Source of the DNA: Microbispora bryophytorum
Lineage (GTDB): Bacteria; Actinomycetota; Actinomycetes; Streptosporangiales; Streptosporangiaceae
Direction: 5' to 3'
NCBI RefSeq assembly: GCF_006874465.1
Contig: NZ_VIRL01000014.1
Location: 124,001-188,000 of the forward strand
DNA length: 64,000 nucleotides
Shown one piece after another: positions 41,526 to 49,378 of the stretch (position 1 is its first letter; each line of letters starts with the position of its first letter). Made by a program: the position numbers and the translations under genes. Below the pieces are notes generated by a model. The model made no database searches. It had not been told where the DNA came from and worked only from the letters and a program-made list of their open reading frames with translations.

Positions 41526-42406
41526 CGGTCCGCACCCCCACCCGTGAGCCGCATGTAGGTCTCCTCAAGTGAGACGCCGCGCGGGGTGACCTCGTGGAGG
41601 GGGATCGCGTGCCGGGCGGCGAGGTCGCCGATCTCCTCAGGATCCAGGCCGCGCACCGACAGGCCCCCGTCGTCCTCGGCGGCGACCGTCCCGCCCGCGG
41701 CCGACAGCGCGCCGGCGAGGTCACCGGCGCGGCTGCTGCGGACGAGGACGTCTCGCACGGCGGTCAGCTCCCGCATCGGGGTGTCCGCGATGAGTCGCCC
41801 GCGGCCGATGATGACGAGGTGGTCCGCGGTGAGCTCCATCTCGCTCATCAGGTGGCTCGACAGGAGCACCGTGCGTCCCTCGGCGGCGAGGCCGCGCAGC
41901 AGTTCGCGGATCCAGCGCACGCCGTCCGGATCGAGGCCGTTGACGGGCTCGTCCAGCAGCAGCACCGCGGGGTCGCCGAGGAGCGCGGCGGCGATCCCGA
42001 GACGCTGGCGCATGCCGAGCGAGAAGCCCCCGACTCGCTTGCGGGCAACACCGGCCAGGCCCACCTGCTCGATGGCGGACACGACTCGCGCAATCCCGAT
42101 GCGGTTGGCGCGGGCCATCCAGCTCAGGTGGCCGAGGGGCGTACGGCCGCCCTGGACGGCGCCGGCGTCCAGGAGCGCGCCCACCTCCCGCATCGGGTGC
42201 CGGATGCGGTCGTAGCGGCGGCCGTTCACCAGCGCCTCGCCGCTCGCCGGGCGGTCCAGGCCCAGGATCACCCGCATGGTCGTGGACTTGCCCGCGCCGT
42301 TCGGCCCGAGGAACCCGGTCACGCGGCCTGGTTTCACGTGGAACGTCAGCCCGTCCACGGCGACCGTGCGCCCGTAGCGCTTGGTCAGCTCTCTCACTTC
42401 GATCAT
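41522..42406 (-). CDS. ABC exporter ATP-binding protein
   Basis: This 294-aa ATPase has Walker A FLGPNGAGKSTTMRVI, Q-loop region GALLDAGAVQGGRT, signature FSLGMRQRLGIAAALLG, Walker B VLLLDEPVNGLDPDG and H-loop LLSSHLMSEM. It is the DRI/CcmA drug-exporter type, with a C-terminal domain of about 90 residues. Transcribed divergently from the two-component genes at 42539, which may control it. Confidence 0.93.
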   Translation of the reverse strand: MIEVRELTKRYGRTVAVDGLTFHVKPGRVTGFLGPNGAGKSTTMRVILGLDRPASGEALVNGRRYDRIRHPMREVGALLDAGAVQGGRTPLGHLSWMARANRIGIARVVSAIEQVGLAGVARKRVGGFSLGMRQRLGIAAALLGDPAVLLLDEPVNGLDPDGVRWIRELLRGLAAEGRTVLLSSHLMSEMELTADHLVIIGRGRLIADTPMRELTAVRDVLVRSSRAGDLAGALSAAGGTVAAEDDGGLSVRGLDPEEIGDLAARHAIPLHEVTPRGVSLEETYMRLTGGGADR

Positions 42407-42526
42407 GTCCCGACGGTCTCGCGAGCCGCCCGTCTCCCGCGTCGGAGCGAGGTGCGATCCGCCGGACGCGCCTCAGACCGTGGCATGACAGACCGGGGGA
42501 GGAGGCGGAGCGCGCCCGCGTATGGC

Positions 42527-42532
42527 TAGCGT
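42527..42532 (+). promoter_or_regulatory. Possible -10 box for a leaderless transcript
   Basis: TAGCGT sits at exactly -12 to -7 relative to GTG 42539, and no Shine-Dalgarno is present before that start. This is the arrangement of leaderless actinobacterial promoters; no good -35 is seen. Confidence 0.35.
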
Positions 42533-42538
42533 GGGCGC

Positions 42539-43732
42539 GTGGACGATCCGGACGTGCGGCCGTTGTTCCCCCGGCCGCTGCGCCCCCGTGAGCTGGTCGC
42601 GCTCGACCTGCCGGTCGCGCTGGGTTACGCGTTCGTGCTGGTCGTCGACTCCCCGGCCGTGCATCATCCCGTGGCCTGGGCTCTGATCGCCGCGATGACG
42701 CTGCCGCTCGCGGTCCGGCGGCGGTGGCCGCTGACGGTCTTCTGCGTCGTCGCGGTCGCGTCCGTGGCGGCCATGGCGCTCGGTGTCACGCGGGAGCCGC
42801 TGGCCGCCGCGGCGTACGCGCTCTATCCGGTCGCGCTCACCACGCGGCGGCGCCGGTGGGAGCCGACGGCGGCGATCGGCGCGCTGACCGTCGGGGCGCT
42901 GCTGCTGGCGGCGTTCGGCGGCGTGGCGGGCGAGCCGGAGGTCAGGCGGATCGTGGAGACCGTCGTGCTCGGCTCGCTCGCGCTGGGCGGCGCCTGGACG
43001 ATCGGCAGGGCGGTGCGGGAGCGCCGGGCGTACGCCGCGCATCGGGCCGAGCAGGCCGCCGAGCGCGCGGTGACCGAGGAGCGGCTGCGCATCGCCAGGG
43101 AGATGCACGACGTGGTCTCCCACACGCTCAGCCTCATCGGGGTCAAGGCCGGGGTCGCGGCGCACGTGGCGGACCGGCGGCCGGAGGAGGCCCTGGAGGC
43201 GCTGCGGGTCATCGAGAGCACGAGCAGGCAGGCGCTGACCGAGATGCGGCACCTGCTCGGCGTGCTGCGTACGGCCCCCGGAGAGGTCACCGGCGCGCTG
43301 TCTCCGGCGCCGGGCCTCGCGGCGCTGCCGGACATCGCCGAGCGCGCGGCGGCCGCGGGCGTACGCGTGGATCTCGACGTGCGGGTGACGGACGGCGGCC
43401 TGCCCCCGGCGCTGGAGCTGGCGGTCCACCGGATCGTTCAGGAGGCCGTGACCAACGTGGTCAGGCACGCCGCCCCGGCGGCCTGCCGGGTTTCGGTGCA
43501 CGACGAGGGAGAACGGGTGCGGATCGAGGTGACCGACGACGGGCCGGGCCGCCGGGTCCTGCCCCCCGGCCCGCCCGGGGACGGGGTGGCCGGGCACGGG
43601 TCGATCGGGCACGGGGTGGTCGGGATGCGCGAGCGCGTCACGGCGTACGGCGGGGAGTTCGCGGCCGGTCCGCTGCCCGGCGGCGGGTTCCGCGTGCTCG
43701 CCCGCCTGCCGCTGGAAAGGGAGGGGACGTGA
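42539..43732 (+). CDS. NarL-type sensor histidine kinase (HisKA_3)
   Basis: This 397-aa sensor kinase has four to five N-terminal transmembrane helices (residues 20-160). The dimerisation/phosphoacceptor helix RLRIAREMHDVVSHTLSLIGVKAG places the phosphorylated histidine at His190. The HATPase_c domain has N-box AVHRIVQEAVTNVVRHA and G-boxes around VTDDGPGRR and GHGVVGMRERVTAYGGEF. A small glycine/histidine-rich insert (GPPGDGVAGHGSIGHGVVG) lies in the ATP lid. It overlaps its response regulator by 4 nt. The membrane-embedded sensor suggests detection of membrane stress or a hydrophobic ligand. Confidence 0.92.
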   Translation: MDDPDVRPLFPRPLRPRELVALDLPVALGYAFVLVVDSPAVHHPVAWALIAAMTLPLAVRRRWPLTVFCVVAVASVAAMALGVTREPLAAAAYALYPVALTTRRRRWEPTAAIGALTVGALLLAAFGGVAGEPEVRRIVETVVLGSLALGGAWTIGRAVRERRAYAAHRAEQAAERAVTEERLRIAREMHDVVSHTLSLIGVKAGVAAHVADRRPEEALEALRVIESTSRQALTEMRHLLGVLRTAPGEVTGALSPAPGLAALPDIAERAAAAGVRVDLDVRVTDGGLPPALELAVHRIVQEAVTNVVRHAAPAACRVSVHDEGERVRIEVTDDGPGRRVLPPGPPGDGVAGHGSIGHGVVGMRERVTAYGGEFAAGPLPGGGFRVLARLPLEREGT

Positions 43733-44457
43733 ACGAGCCGATCCGGGTGCTGCTCGCCGACGACCAGGAACTGCTGCGCGGCAGCCTGCGCCTGCTGGTC
43801 GACAGCACGCCGGGGCTGGTCGCGGTCGGCGAGGCGGGCACCGGGGCGAGGGCCGTCGAACTGGCTCGCGCCGAGCGTCCCGACGTCGTGCTGATGGACG
43901 TGCGGATGCCCGGCATGGACGGCATCGAGGCGACCCGGCGGATCTGCGGTGAGCCATCCGGCGTGAAGGTGCTGATCCTCACGACGTTCGACCTCGACGA
44001 GTACGTCTACGCGGGGCTGCGGGCCGGGGCGAGCGGGTTCCTGCTGAAGAACACCCCGCCCGCCGACCTGTTGACGGCGATCCGCGTCATCGCCGCCGGC
44101 GAGGGGCTGCTGGCGCCGAGCGTGACGCGGCGGCTGATCGCCCAGTTCACACAGTTAACACAGTTCGCCCAGCTCACACAGTTCGCCCAGTCAACACAGT
44201 CCGCCCGGACCGCCGCGGACCGGCCTCGATCCGGCCCCTCGCTCGACGGCCTCACCGCTCGGGAGCGTGAGGTGCTCACGCTCGTCGCGCGCGGCCTGTC
44301 CAACCTGGAGATCGCCGCGAGCCTGCATGTGAGCACGGCCACCGTGAAGACCCACATCGGCCACCTGCTCGCCAAGCTCGGCGCGCGCGACCGGGCCCAG
44401 CTGGTCATCGCCGCCTACGAAGGGGGGCTCGTCTCCACGTCACGGCCGCCCTCGTGA
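43729..44457 (+). CDS. NarL/FixJ family response regulator
   Basis: This 242-aa regulator begins at GTG 43729, overlapping the kinase stop, with GGAAAGGGAGGGG upstream. Receiver domain has acidic pair Asp11/Asp12 and phosphoacceptor Asp57 (VVLMDVRMPG). The LuxR-type HTH is LTAREREVLTLVARGLSNLEIAASLHVSTATVKTHIGHLLAKLG. The linker contains a repeated QFTQLTQFAQLTQFAQSTQ-like stretch, encoded by ACACAGTT/CGCCCAG DNA repeats (44148-44205), unusual for this family. The divergent ABC exporter is the likely target. Confidence 0.93.
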   Translation: MNEPIRVLLADDQELLRGSLRLLVDSTPGLVAVGEAGTGARAVELARAERPDVVLMDVRMPGMDGIEATRRICGEPSGVKVLILTTFDLDEYVYAGLRAGASGFLLKNTPPADLLTAIRVIAAGEGLLAPSVTRRLIAQFTQLTQFAQLTQFAQSTQSARTAADRPRSGPSLDGLTAREREVLTLVARGLSNLEIAASLHVSTATVKTHIGHLLAKLGARDRAQLVIAAYEGGLVSTSRPPS

Positions 44458-44461
44458 CAGG

Positions 44462-45898
44462 GTGGAATCCGTGGAAGCCTTCGATGTGATCGTGATTGGT
44501 GCCGGTCCCGCGGGAGAGGTCGCGGCGGGACGGGTGGCGGCGGCCGGCCTGAGCACCGCCATCGTGGAGAGCGAGCTGGCGGGAGGGGAGTGCACCTACT
44601 GGGCCTGCATACCGAGCAAGGCGCTCCTGCGCCCGGTGGACCTCGCGGGAGAGGTGCGCCGGGTCACGGGGCTGCGGCTGGACGACACAGCCGAGGGCGG
44701 GCCGATCGACGCCGCCGCGGTGCTGGCCCGGCGTGACGCCGCGGTCTCCGACTACGACGACGCGGGGCAGGTCCGGTGGCTCGACTCGGCGGGCGTGACG
44801 CTCGTGCGCGGCACGGGACGGCTCGCCGGCCCCCGGCGGGTCGAGGTCACGACGGACGACGGCGGCGTCCGGACGCTCGTCGCGAACCACGCCGTCATGC
44901 TGGCCACCGGGTCCGGCCCGGTGATCCCGCCCGTACCCGGCCTCGCCGCGGCCGAGCCGTGGACGAACCGTGAGGCGACCGGCATGCGTGCCGTACCGGA
45001 GCGGCTCGTGGTGATCGGCGGCGGCGTGGTCGCGTGCGAGATGGCTCAGGCCATGCGCGGGCTCGGGGCCAGGGAGGTCACGATGCTCGTCCGGGGCGGC
45101 GAGCTGCTGACGAGGATGGAGCCCTTCGCCGGGGAGACGGTCGCCCGGTCGCTGACGGACCAGGGGGTCGACATCCGCACGCACGAGAGCGCCGAGAAGG
45201 TCGAGCGGCCGGAGCCGGGAGGCGAGGTCACGGTGCGGCTCGCGAGCGGGGGAACGGTCACGGCCGACGAGATCCTGGTCGCCACCGGCCGCAGGTCCGC
45301 CGTCGGCGACCTCGGCCTGGCCTCGGTCGGGCTGCCGGAGTCCGGTCCCGTCGAGGTGGACGAGAGCATGCGGGCCACCGGCGTGGCGGACGGCTGGCTC
45401 TACGCGGTGGGCGACGTCAACGGCCACGCGCTCCTCACGCACATGGGCAAGTACCAGGCGCGGGTGGCCTCCGACGTGATCGTCGCCCGGGCGCGGGGCG
45501 AGGCGGACGACCGGCCCGGCATGCGCGACCGCGCGGGCCGTGCCGGGGCGCCGCAGGTGGTCTTCACCGATCCCCAGGTGTGCGCGGTGGGCCGCACGGA
45601 GGCGCAGGCCCGCGCCGAGGGCTTCGACGTGCGGGTCGTGGAGTACGACATGGAGCAGGTGGCGGGCGGCTACCTCCTCGGCGACGGCTACCGGGGCAAG
45701 GCCAAGGCGGTGGTGGACGAGCGCCGCCGGGTGCTGCTCGGCGTGACCTTCGTGGCCCCGGGGGCGGCCGAGCTGCTGCACGCCGCGACGATCGCGGTCA
45801 CGACAGGGGTGACCCTGGACGACCTGTGGCACGCCGTCCCGGCGTTCCCGACCGTCAGCGAGGTGTGGCTGCGCCTGCTGGAGGCGTACGGGCTCTAG
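44462..45898 (+). CDS. FAD-dependent pyridine nucleotide-disulfide oxidoreductase
   Basis: This 478-aa protein is a class I disulfide reductase of the lipoamide dehydrogenase/mercuric reductase group. FAD motif is VIVIGAGPAGEVAAGRVA, redox-active disulfide is GGECTYWACIPSKALLRP (Cys-x4-Cys), NAD(P) motif is LVVIGGGVVACEMAQAMRGLGA, second FAD motif is GWLYAVGDVNG, and the C-terminal HAVPAFPTVSEVW carries the catalytic His-x-x-x-x-Phe-Pro-Thr base region. It may reduce a small disulfide or quinone; no dedicated substrate gene is adjacent. GTG 44462 or 44471 can be the start. Confidence 0.9.
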   Translation: MESVEAFDVIVIGAGPAGEVAAGRVAAAGLSTAIVESELAGGECTYWACIPSKALLRPVDLAGEVRRVTGLRLDDTAEGGPIDAAAVLARRDAAVSDYDDAGQVRWLDSAGVTLVRGTGRLAGPRRVEVTTDDGGVRTLVANHAVMLATGSGPVIPPVPGLAAAEPWTNREATGMRAVPERLVVIGGGVVACEMAQAMRGLGAREVTMLVRGGELLTRMEPFAGETVARSLTDQGVDIRTHESAEKVERPEPGGEVTVRLASGGTVTADEILVATGRRSAVGDLGLASVGLPESGPVEVDESMRATGVADGWLYAVGDVNGHALLTHMGKYQARVASDVIVARARGEADDRPGMRDRAGRAGAPQVVFTDPQVCAVGRTEAQARAEGFDVRVVEYDMEQVAGGYLLGDGYRGKAKAVVDERRRVLLGVTFVAPGAAELLHAATIAVTTGVTLDDLWHAVPAFPTVSEVWLRLLEAYGL

Positions 45899-46536
45899 AG
45901 ACTGATCACGGCGGGGTGGCGCGGGTCCTCGACGCGGACGACCACGTCGGCGGCCCGCACCGGGCCGGTCTCGCGCTCGTACCGCTCGTAGGCGGGCAGC
46001 GTCCACTGCTCCCCGGGCGGCGTCCGGCGGTTCAGCGCGGCGGGCGACATGGCCAGATGGACGGTCAGGTCGAACGGCAGGCCGCGGCCGAGCAGCAGCG
46101 CGCCGTCGAGCAGCACCACCCCGCCAGGCTTCAGCGTCACGTAGTCCGCGCGGGTGGCCCGGTCGCGCTCGCTGTCCCACAGCGAGGGCAGCACCCGGCC
46201 CGTACGGCCGGGTTCGAGCGGTCCGAGCACCTCGCGGGTGAGGCCGCCCACGTCCAGCCACTCGTCGTAGAACGCGTCGGGGTCGGTGCGGCCGAACTCC
46301 AGCCGGAGCGAGGCCGGGCGCAGGAACCCGGCCACGGGCACCCGCAGGACCTCCCGGCCCCGCAGGCGCAGCGGCTCCACCAGGTCGTCGGCCACCCGTC
46401 CCGGTCCGGCGGCGGGAGCGCCGTCCACGGCGACGCGCACCCACGCGTCCCGCGGCCGGTCGGCGATCAGGTCGGCGAGTTCCTCCACGAGCAGGGACGG
46501 GGAGACGGGACGCGCACGCACATTCCCATCATCCAC
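45895..46536 (-). CDS. Uridine kinase-like protein with degenerate P-loop
   Basis: This 213-aa protein resembles actinobacterial uridine/phosphoribulokinase-like proteins in overall pattern: VRVAVDGAPAAGPGRVADDLVEPLR at the P-loop, VAGFLRPASLRLEFGRTDPDAFYDEWLDVGGL and GGVVLLDGALLLGRGLPFDLTVHLAMS. The Walker A would be GAPAAGPGR, without the Lys-Ser/Thr pair that binds ATP phosphates, so kinase activity is doubtful. It lies 21 nt after the split-barrel gene and is probably cotranscribed with it. Its stop overlaps the convergent oxidoreductase stop. Confidence 0.7.
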   Translation of the reverse strand: MDDGNVRARPVSPSLLVEELADLIADRPRDAWVRVAVDGAPAAGPGRVADDLVEPLRLRGREVLRVPVAGFLRPASLRLEFGRTDPDAFYDEWLDVGGLTREVLGPLEPGRTGRVLPSLWDSERDRATRADYVTLKPGGVVLLDGALLLGRGLPFDLTVHLAMSPAALNRRTPPGEQWTLPAYERYERETGPVRAADVVVRVEDPRHPAVISL

Positions 46537-46557
46537 CGGCCCAGCATCCAGCTCGGA

Positions 46558-46965
46558 CTACCGGCTCAGCCGGCGGCCGGAGATCTGCTCGGGCGCCATC
46601 ACGATGAAGTGGTCGTGGGTTCCGGGCACCCACGGCGTGAGCGGCAGCGCCGACAGGCGGGCGATCTCCTCCGGTTCCGAGACCGCGCGGGCGTGCCCGA
46701 CCGCGGTCACCGACCAGCCCGTACGGAACGTCGCGTCGAAGTCGTCGGCCTCGAAGGCGACGACGGCGTTGCGCGCCGCGGCGGCCAGTTTGGAGCCGGG
46801 GGCGGTGCGGATGACGATGTTCCCGTCGAGCAGGCAGAAGTTGACCGGCTGGACGGCGGGGAGGGCGCGATCGGTGAAGACGATCCTGCCGATCGGGGCG
46901 GAGGCCAGCAGATTCAGGCACTCCCCTCCGCTGAGGATCTCCAGGCCGGCCGAGTCGAGCTTCAT
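46558..46965 (-). CDS. Pyridoxamine 5'-phosphate oxidase-like split-barrel protein
   Basis: This 135-aa protein has the FMN/F420 split beta-barrel pattern: LLASAPIGRIVFTDRALPAVQPVNFCLLDGNIVIRTAPGSKLAAAARNAVVAFEADDFD, then GWSVTAVGHARAVSEPEEI. In mycobacteria several such proteins belong to the DosR dormancy regulon. A 14-bp GGGAC-N4-GTCCC palindrome lies 38 nt upstream of its ATG and the DosR-type regulator is the next gene upstream, so hypoxia/NO-responsive expression is likely (inference). The actual cofactor and substrate are unknown. Confidence 0.85.
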   Translation of the reverse strand: MKLDSAGLEILSGGECLNLLASAPIGRIVFTDRALPAVQPVNFCLLDGNIVIRTAPGSKLAAAARNAVVAFEADDFDATFRTGWSVTAVGHARAVSEPEEIARLSALPLTPWVPGTHDHFIVMAPEQISGRRLSR

Positions 46966-47002
46966 GTCTGCAAGCTTGGGGGATCGGCCGCCGAGCGGGT
47001 TA

Positions 47003-47016
47003 GGGACGAAGGTCCC
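47003..47016. promoter_or_regulatory. DosR-type box (GGGACGAAGGTCCC)
   Basis: It agrees with 12 of 14 core positions of the mycobacterial DosR consensus (GGGACTWWAGTCCC), with flanking TT also matching. It ends 38 nt before the start of the split-barrel gene at 46965. Confidence 0.65.
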
Positions 47017-47041
47017 GTCGTCGACGTCGATCGGCCCCGGC

Positions 47042-47683
47042 TCAGCTCTCCCGCCCGGCCTTGAGGCGGGCGGCGAGCGCGGCAGCCTGGGTGCGGCGCT
47101 GCATGTCGAGCTTGCTCAGCAGGTTGGACACGTAGTTCTTGACCGTCTTCTCGGCCAGGAACATCCGCTCGCCGATCTGGCGGTTGGTCAGGCCCTCGCC
47201 GATCAGCTCCAGGATCTGCCGCTCCTGGTCCGACAGCGCGGCCAGCGGGTCCTTCTTCGCGGCCTGGTCGCGCAGCCGGTGCAGCATCGCGGCCGTGGTC
47301 TGCGGGTCGAGCAGCGACTGCCCGCCGGCCACCGTGCGCACCGCGCCGACCAGGTCCGAGCCGTGGATCTGCTTGAGCACGTACCCGGCCGCGCCGGCCA
47401 TGACCGCGTTGAACAGCGCCTCGTCGTCGGCGTAGGAGGTCAGCATCAGGCAGGCCAGGCCGGGCACCTTCGAGCGCACCTCACGGCAGACGTCCACCCC
47501 GCTGCCGTCGGGCAGGCGCACGTCGAGCACCGCCACATCCGGCTTCAGCGCGGGGATGCGGGCCACCGCCGACTCGGCCGTCCCCGCCTCGCCGACGATC
47601 TCGATGTCGTCCTCGGCGTCCAGCAACGCCGCCACCCCACGCCGCACGACCTCGTGGTCGTCCACCAGGAACACCCGAATCAT
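47042..47683 (-). CDS. DosR/DevR-like NarL response regulator
   Basis: This 213-aa regulator closely follows DevR/DosR: MIRVFLVDDHEVVRRGVAALLDAE, phosphoacceptor Asp54 in AVLDVRLPDGSGVDVCREVRS, LTSYADDEALFNAVMAGAAGYVLKQIHGSDLV, and the C-terminal HTH LSDQERQILELIGEGLTNRQIGERMFLAEKTVKNYVSNLLSKLDMQRRTQAAAL. It lacks a partner kinase in the window, so an orphan DosS/DosT-type heme or GAF kinase elsewhere is expected. A weaker box at 47720-47733, placed like the one before the split-barrel gene, suggests autoregulation. Confidence 0.9.
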   Translation of the reverse strand: MIRVFLVDDHEVVRRGVAALLDAEDDIEIVGEAGTAESAVARIPALKPDVAVLDVRLPDGSGVDVCREVRSKVPGLACLMLTSYADDEALFNAVMAGAAGYVLKQIHGSDLVGAVRTVAGGQSLLDPQTTAAMLHRLRDQAAKKDPLAALSDQERQILELIGEGLTNRQIGERMFLAEKTVKNYVSNLLSKLDMQRRTQAAALAARLKAGRES

Positions 47684-47719
47684 GAACCGGACCCTAGCCT
47701 TCTCCGAGCCGCCGGAGAA

Positions 47720-47733
47720 GTGCCGAAGGTCCC
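47720..47733 (-). promoter_or_regulatory. Weaker DosR-type box (GGGACCTTCGGCAC)
   Basis: On the minus strand it matches 10 of 14 DosR core positions, with a perfect left half GGGAC. It lies 37 nt before the response regulator start, nearly the same spacing as the box at 47003. Confidence 0.4.
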
Positions 47734-47750
47734 GCGTGACCGTCCCGGTC

Positions 47751-49157
47751 TCAGCGGCGGGACATGCGACGCAGGGCGCTCCTGATCCTGCCGCCGAACG
47801 GCGCGCGCCGCCGCCGCGGCTGGGCGTCGCGGGCCACCCGCAGCTCCACGAGGGCCGTGGCCGCGTCCGGGCGCTTGGCCGGCGTGGGGTCGCGCATCCG
47901 CCGTACGAGGTCCATGACCTCGGGGGCGACGCCGCCGGCGTCCGGCTCGGCGTCCACGCCGGGCGTGGGCAGCTCGCCGGTGAGGAGCTGGAAGGCGATG
48001 ACCCCGGCCGAGTACACGTCGGCGGCGGGGGTCATCCGGTCGGGGCGCGCCCGGCATTCGGGGGCGACGTAGTGGACGTCGAGGATGTTGGGCAGCTCGT
48101 TGGCCACGGTGTGCTTGCGCGAGCCGGGCTTGGCGTAGTCGAAGCCGGTCAGCATCGCGTTCCCGTCGTCGGTGACGAGCACGCAGGCGGGGGTCAGCGC
48201 CCGGTGGATGACGTTGTTGGCGTGGACGTGCGCGAGGCCGTCCAGCATGTCCTCCATCACGCTGAGCTTGGCGTCGATGCCCAGCCTCCGCCCGGTCAGG
48301 TGCAGGTGCAGGGCCTGCCCGTGGACGTCATCGAGCACGAGCACGAACCGGCTCTCGTCGTCGATCGCGAAGAAGTCCCGCGAGCGTACGACGCAGGGGT
48401 GCGGCGGGATCTTCGCGAGCGACTGGTAGGCGTTGGCGATCCGGCGCTGCTCGGCCACCCGCCGGCGCTGCTCGGCCATCGGGTCGGCGCGGTAGACCCG
48501 CAGCAGCACGGTCCCGCTGGCCGGGGCCGTCGAGTTGACGGCGCGATACTCGGTGACCCGGATGTCGCCGCCGAGCTGCTCCTCCACCTCCCAGTTGCCG
48601 AAGCGCGGCGGCGCGGTCGAGCGGCGCACGGTGCCGTTCAGCGCCTCCAGGATCGCCGTGCGGTACGGCTCGGCGTCGCGGCTGCACCCGTGCCGCACCC
48701 GGGACGCGTCGCTGAGCATGGGGATGACCCCGGCGATCGTGGTGACGTGCCGGGCGTCGCGGCCGCTGGGGTCGACGAGGACGGCTCCGGGGGCGGTCAG
48801 CACCACCACGTTGTCGACGTACAACCGCTCCAGCTCGCGGTGCTCCTCGATCAGCAGGCCCTTCAGCGCCCGCGCGGTGCCGCGCAGCTTCGCGACCGGT
48901 GAGCCGAACGCCTCCCGGTGCTGGGGGAACCATCGCGTGCCCGACACCTCGAACCGGCCCCGGGCGCCCTTCACGTCGATCACCACGAGCGAGTGGCCGG
49001 TGAGCACGACCACGTCCACCTCGAACAGGTCCGCGCCGCGCGGGATCTCGATGTTGTGCAGCAGCAGCCAGTCGTCAGGGGCGTTGTCCCGCAGGTGGGC
49101 GATGACCCTTCGCTCGGCGTCATTGACGGGGCGTCCGCCACCGACGATCTGAGCCAT
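47751..49157 (-). CDS. NERD nuclease-domain protein fused to a pseudokinase
   Basis: The 468-aa protein from ATG 49157 has an N-terminal NERD domain (about residues 12-125). ERRVIAHL, DLFEVDVVVLTGHSLVVIDVKG keep Glu15, Asp48 and Asp61-x-Lys63, the PD-(D/E)xK nuclease set. A Hanks-type kinase fold follows (about 190-450), but its catalytic residues are gone: Arg220 replaces the beta-3 Lys (TVLLRVYR), HRD is His318-Arg319-Ala320 (IHRALTPACVL), and DFG is Gly338-Phe339-Asp340. It therefore looks like an active-site-intact nuclease with a pseudokinase. Larger NERD-kinase proteins include PglW of phage-defence systems, but no other defence genes are here. An upstream frame to 49295 is probably untranslated. 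Confidence 0.8.
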   Translation of the reverse strand: MAQIVGGGRPVNDAERRVIAHLRDNAPDDWLLLHNIEIPRGADLFEVDVVVLTGHSLVVIDVKGARGRFEVSGTRWFPQHREAFGSPVAKLRGTARALKGLLIEEHRELERLYVDNVVVLTAPGAVLVDPSGRDARHVTTIAGVIPMLSDASRVRHGCSRDAEPYRTAILEALNGTVRRSTAPPRFGNWEVEEQLGGDIRVTEYRAVNSTAPASGTVLLRVYRADPMAEQRRRVAEQRRIANAYQSLAKIPPHPCVVRSRDFFAIDDESRFVLVLDDVHGQALHLHLTGRRLGIDAKLSVMEDMLDGLAHVHANNVIHRALTPACVLVTDDGNAMLTGFDYAKPGSRKHTVANELPNILDVHYVAPECRARPDRMTPAADVYSAGVIAFQLLTGELPTPGVDAEPDAGGVAPEVMDLVRRMRDPTPAKRPDAATALVELRVARDAQPRRRRAPFGGRIRSALRRMSRR

Positions 49158-49171
49158 CTCTGCCGCTCCGC

Positions 49172-49378
49172 CTCTCTGACCAGATTGAGAACTTAATCCT
49201 CCTAGGTAGCGGTATTCCCGCGCCACCACTGATTCCCCCGCATTGTCCCAGGGGAAATCTGGAACACCATCTTCGGGCCCGCTCCAGCCGGGCAACCACG
49301 AAGCGCGTGATCACCGATTGGTCGGGGATGTGGGTCATCGCGGTTTGTGGCGGCTGATGCCAGGAAACGGAGTATTTC
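49172..49378. other. Divergent promoter region
   Basis: This 207-nt spacer separates the NERD-pseudokinase gene from the epimerase gene. It is less GC-rich near 49185-49200 and 49360-49378. No palindromic operator stands out. Confidence 0.3.

Noticed and set aside
47751-49157. Reading the NERD-kinase gene as part of a BREX/Pgl phage-defence island
   Set aside because: No pglX/pglZ/brx-type genes are in the flanking sequence, so only a stand-alone protein is supported.
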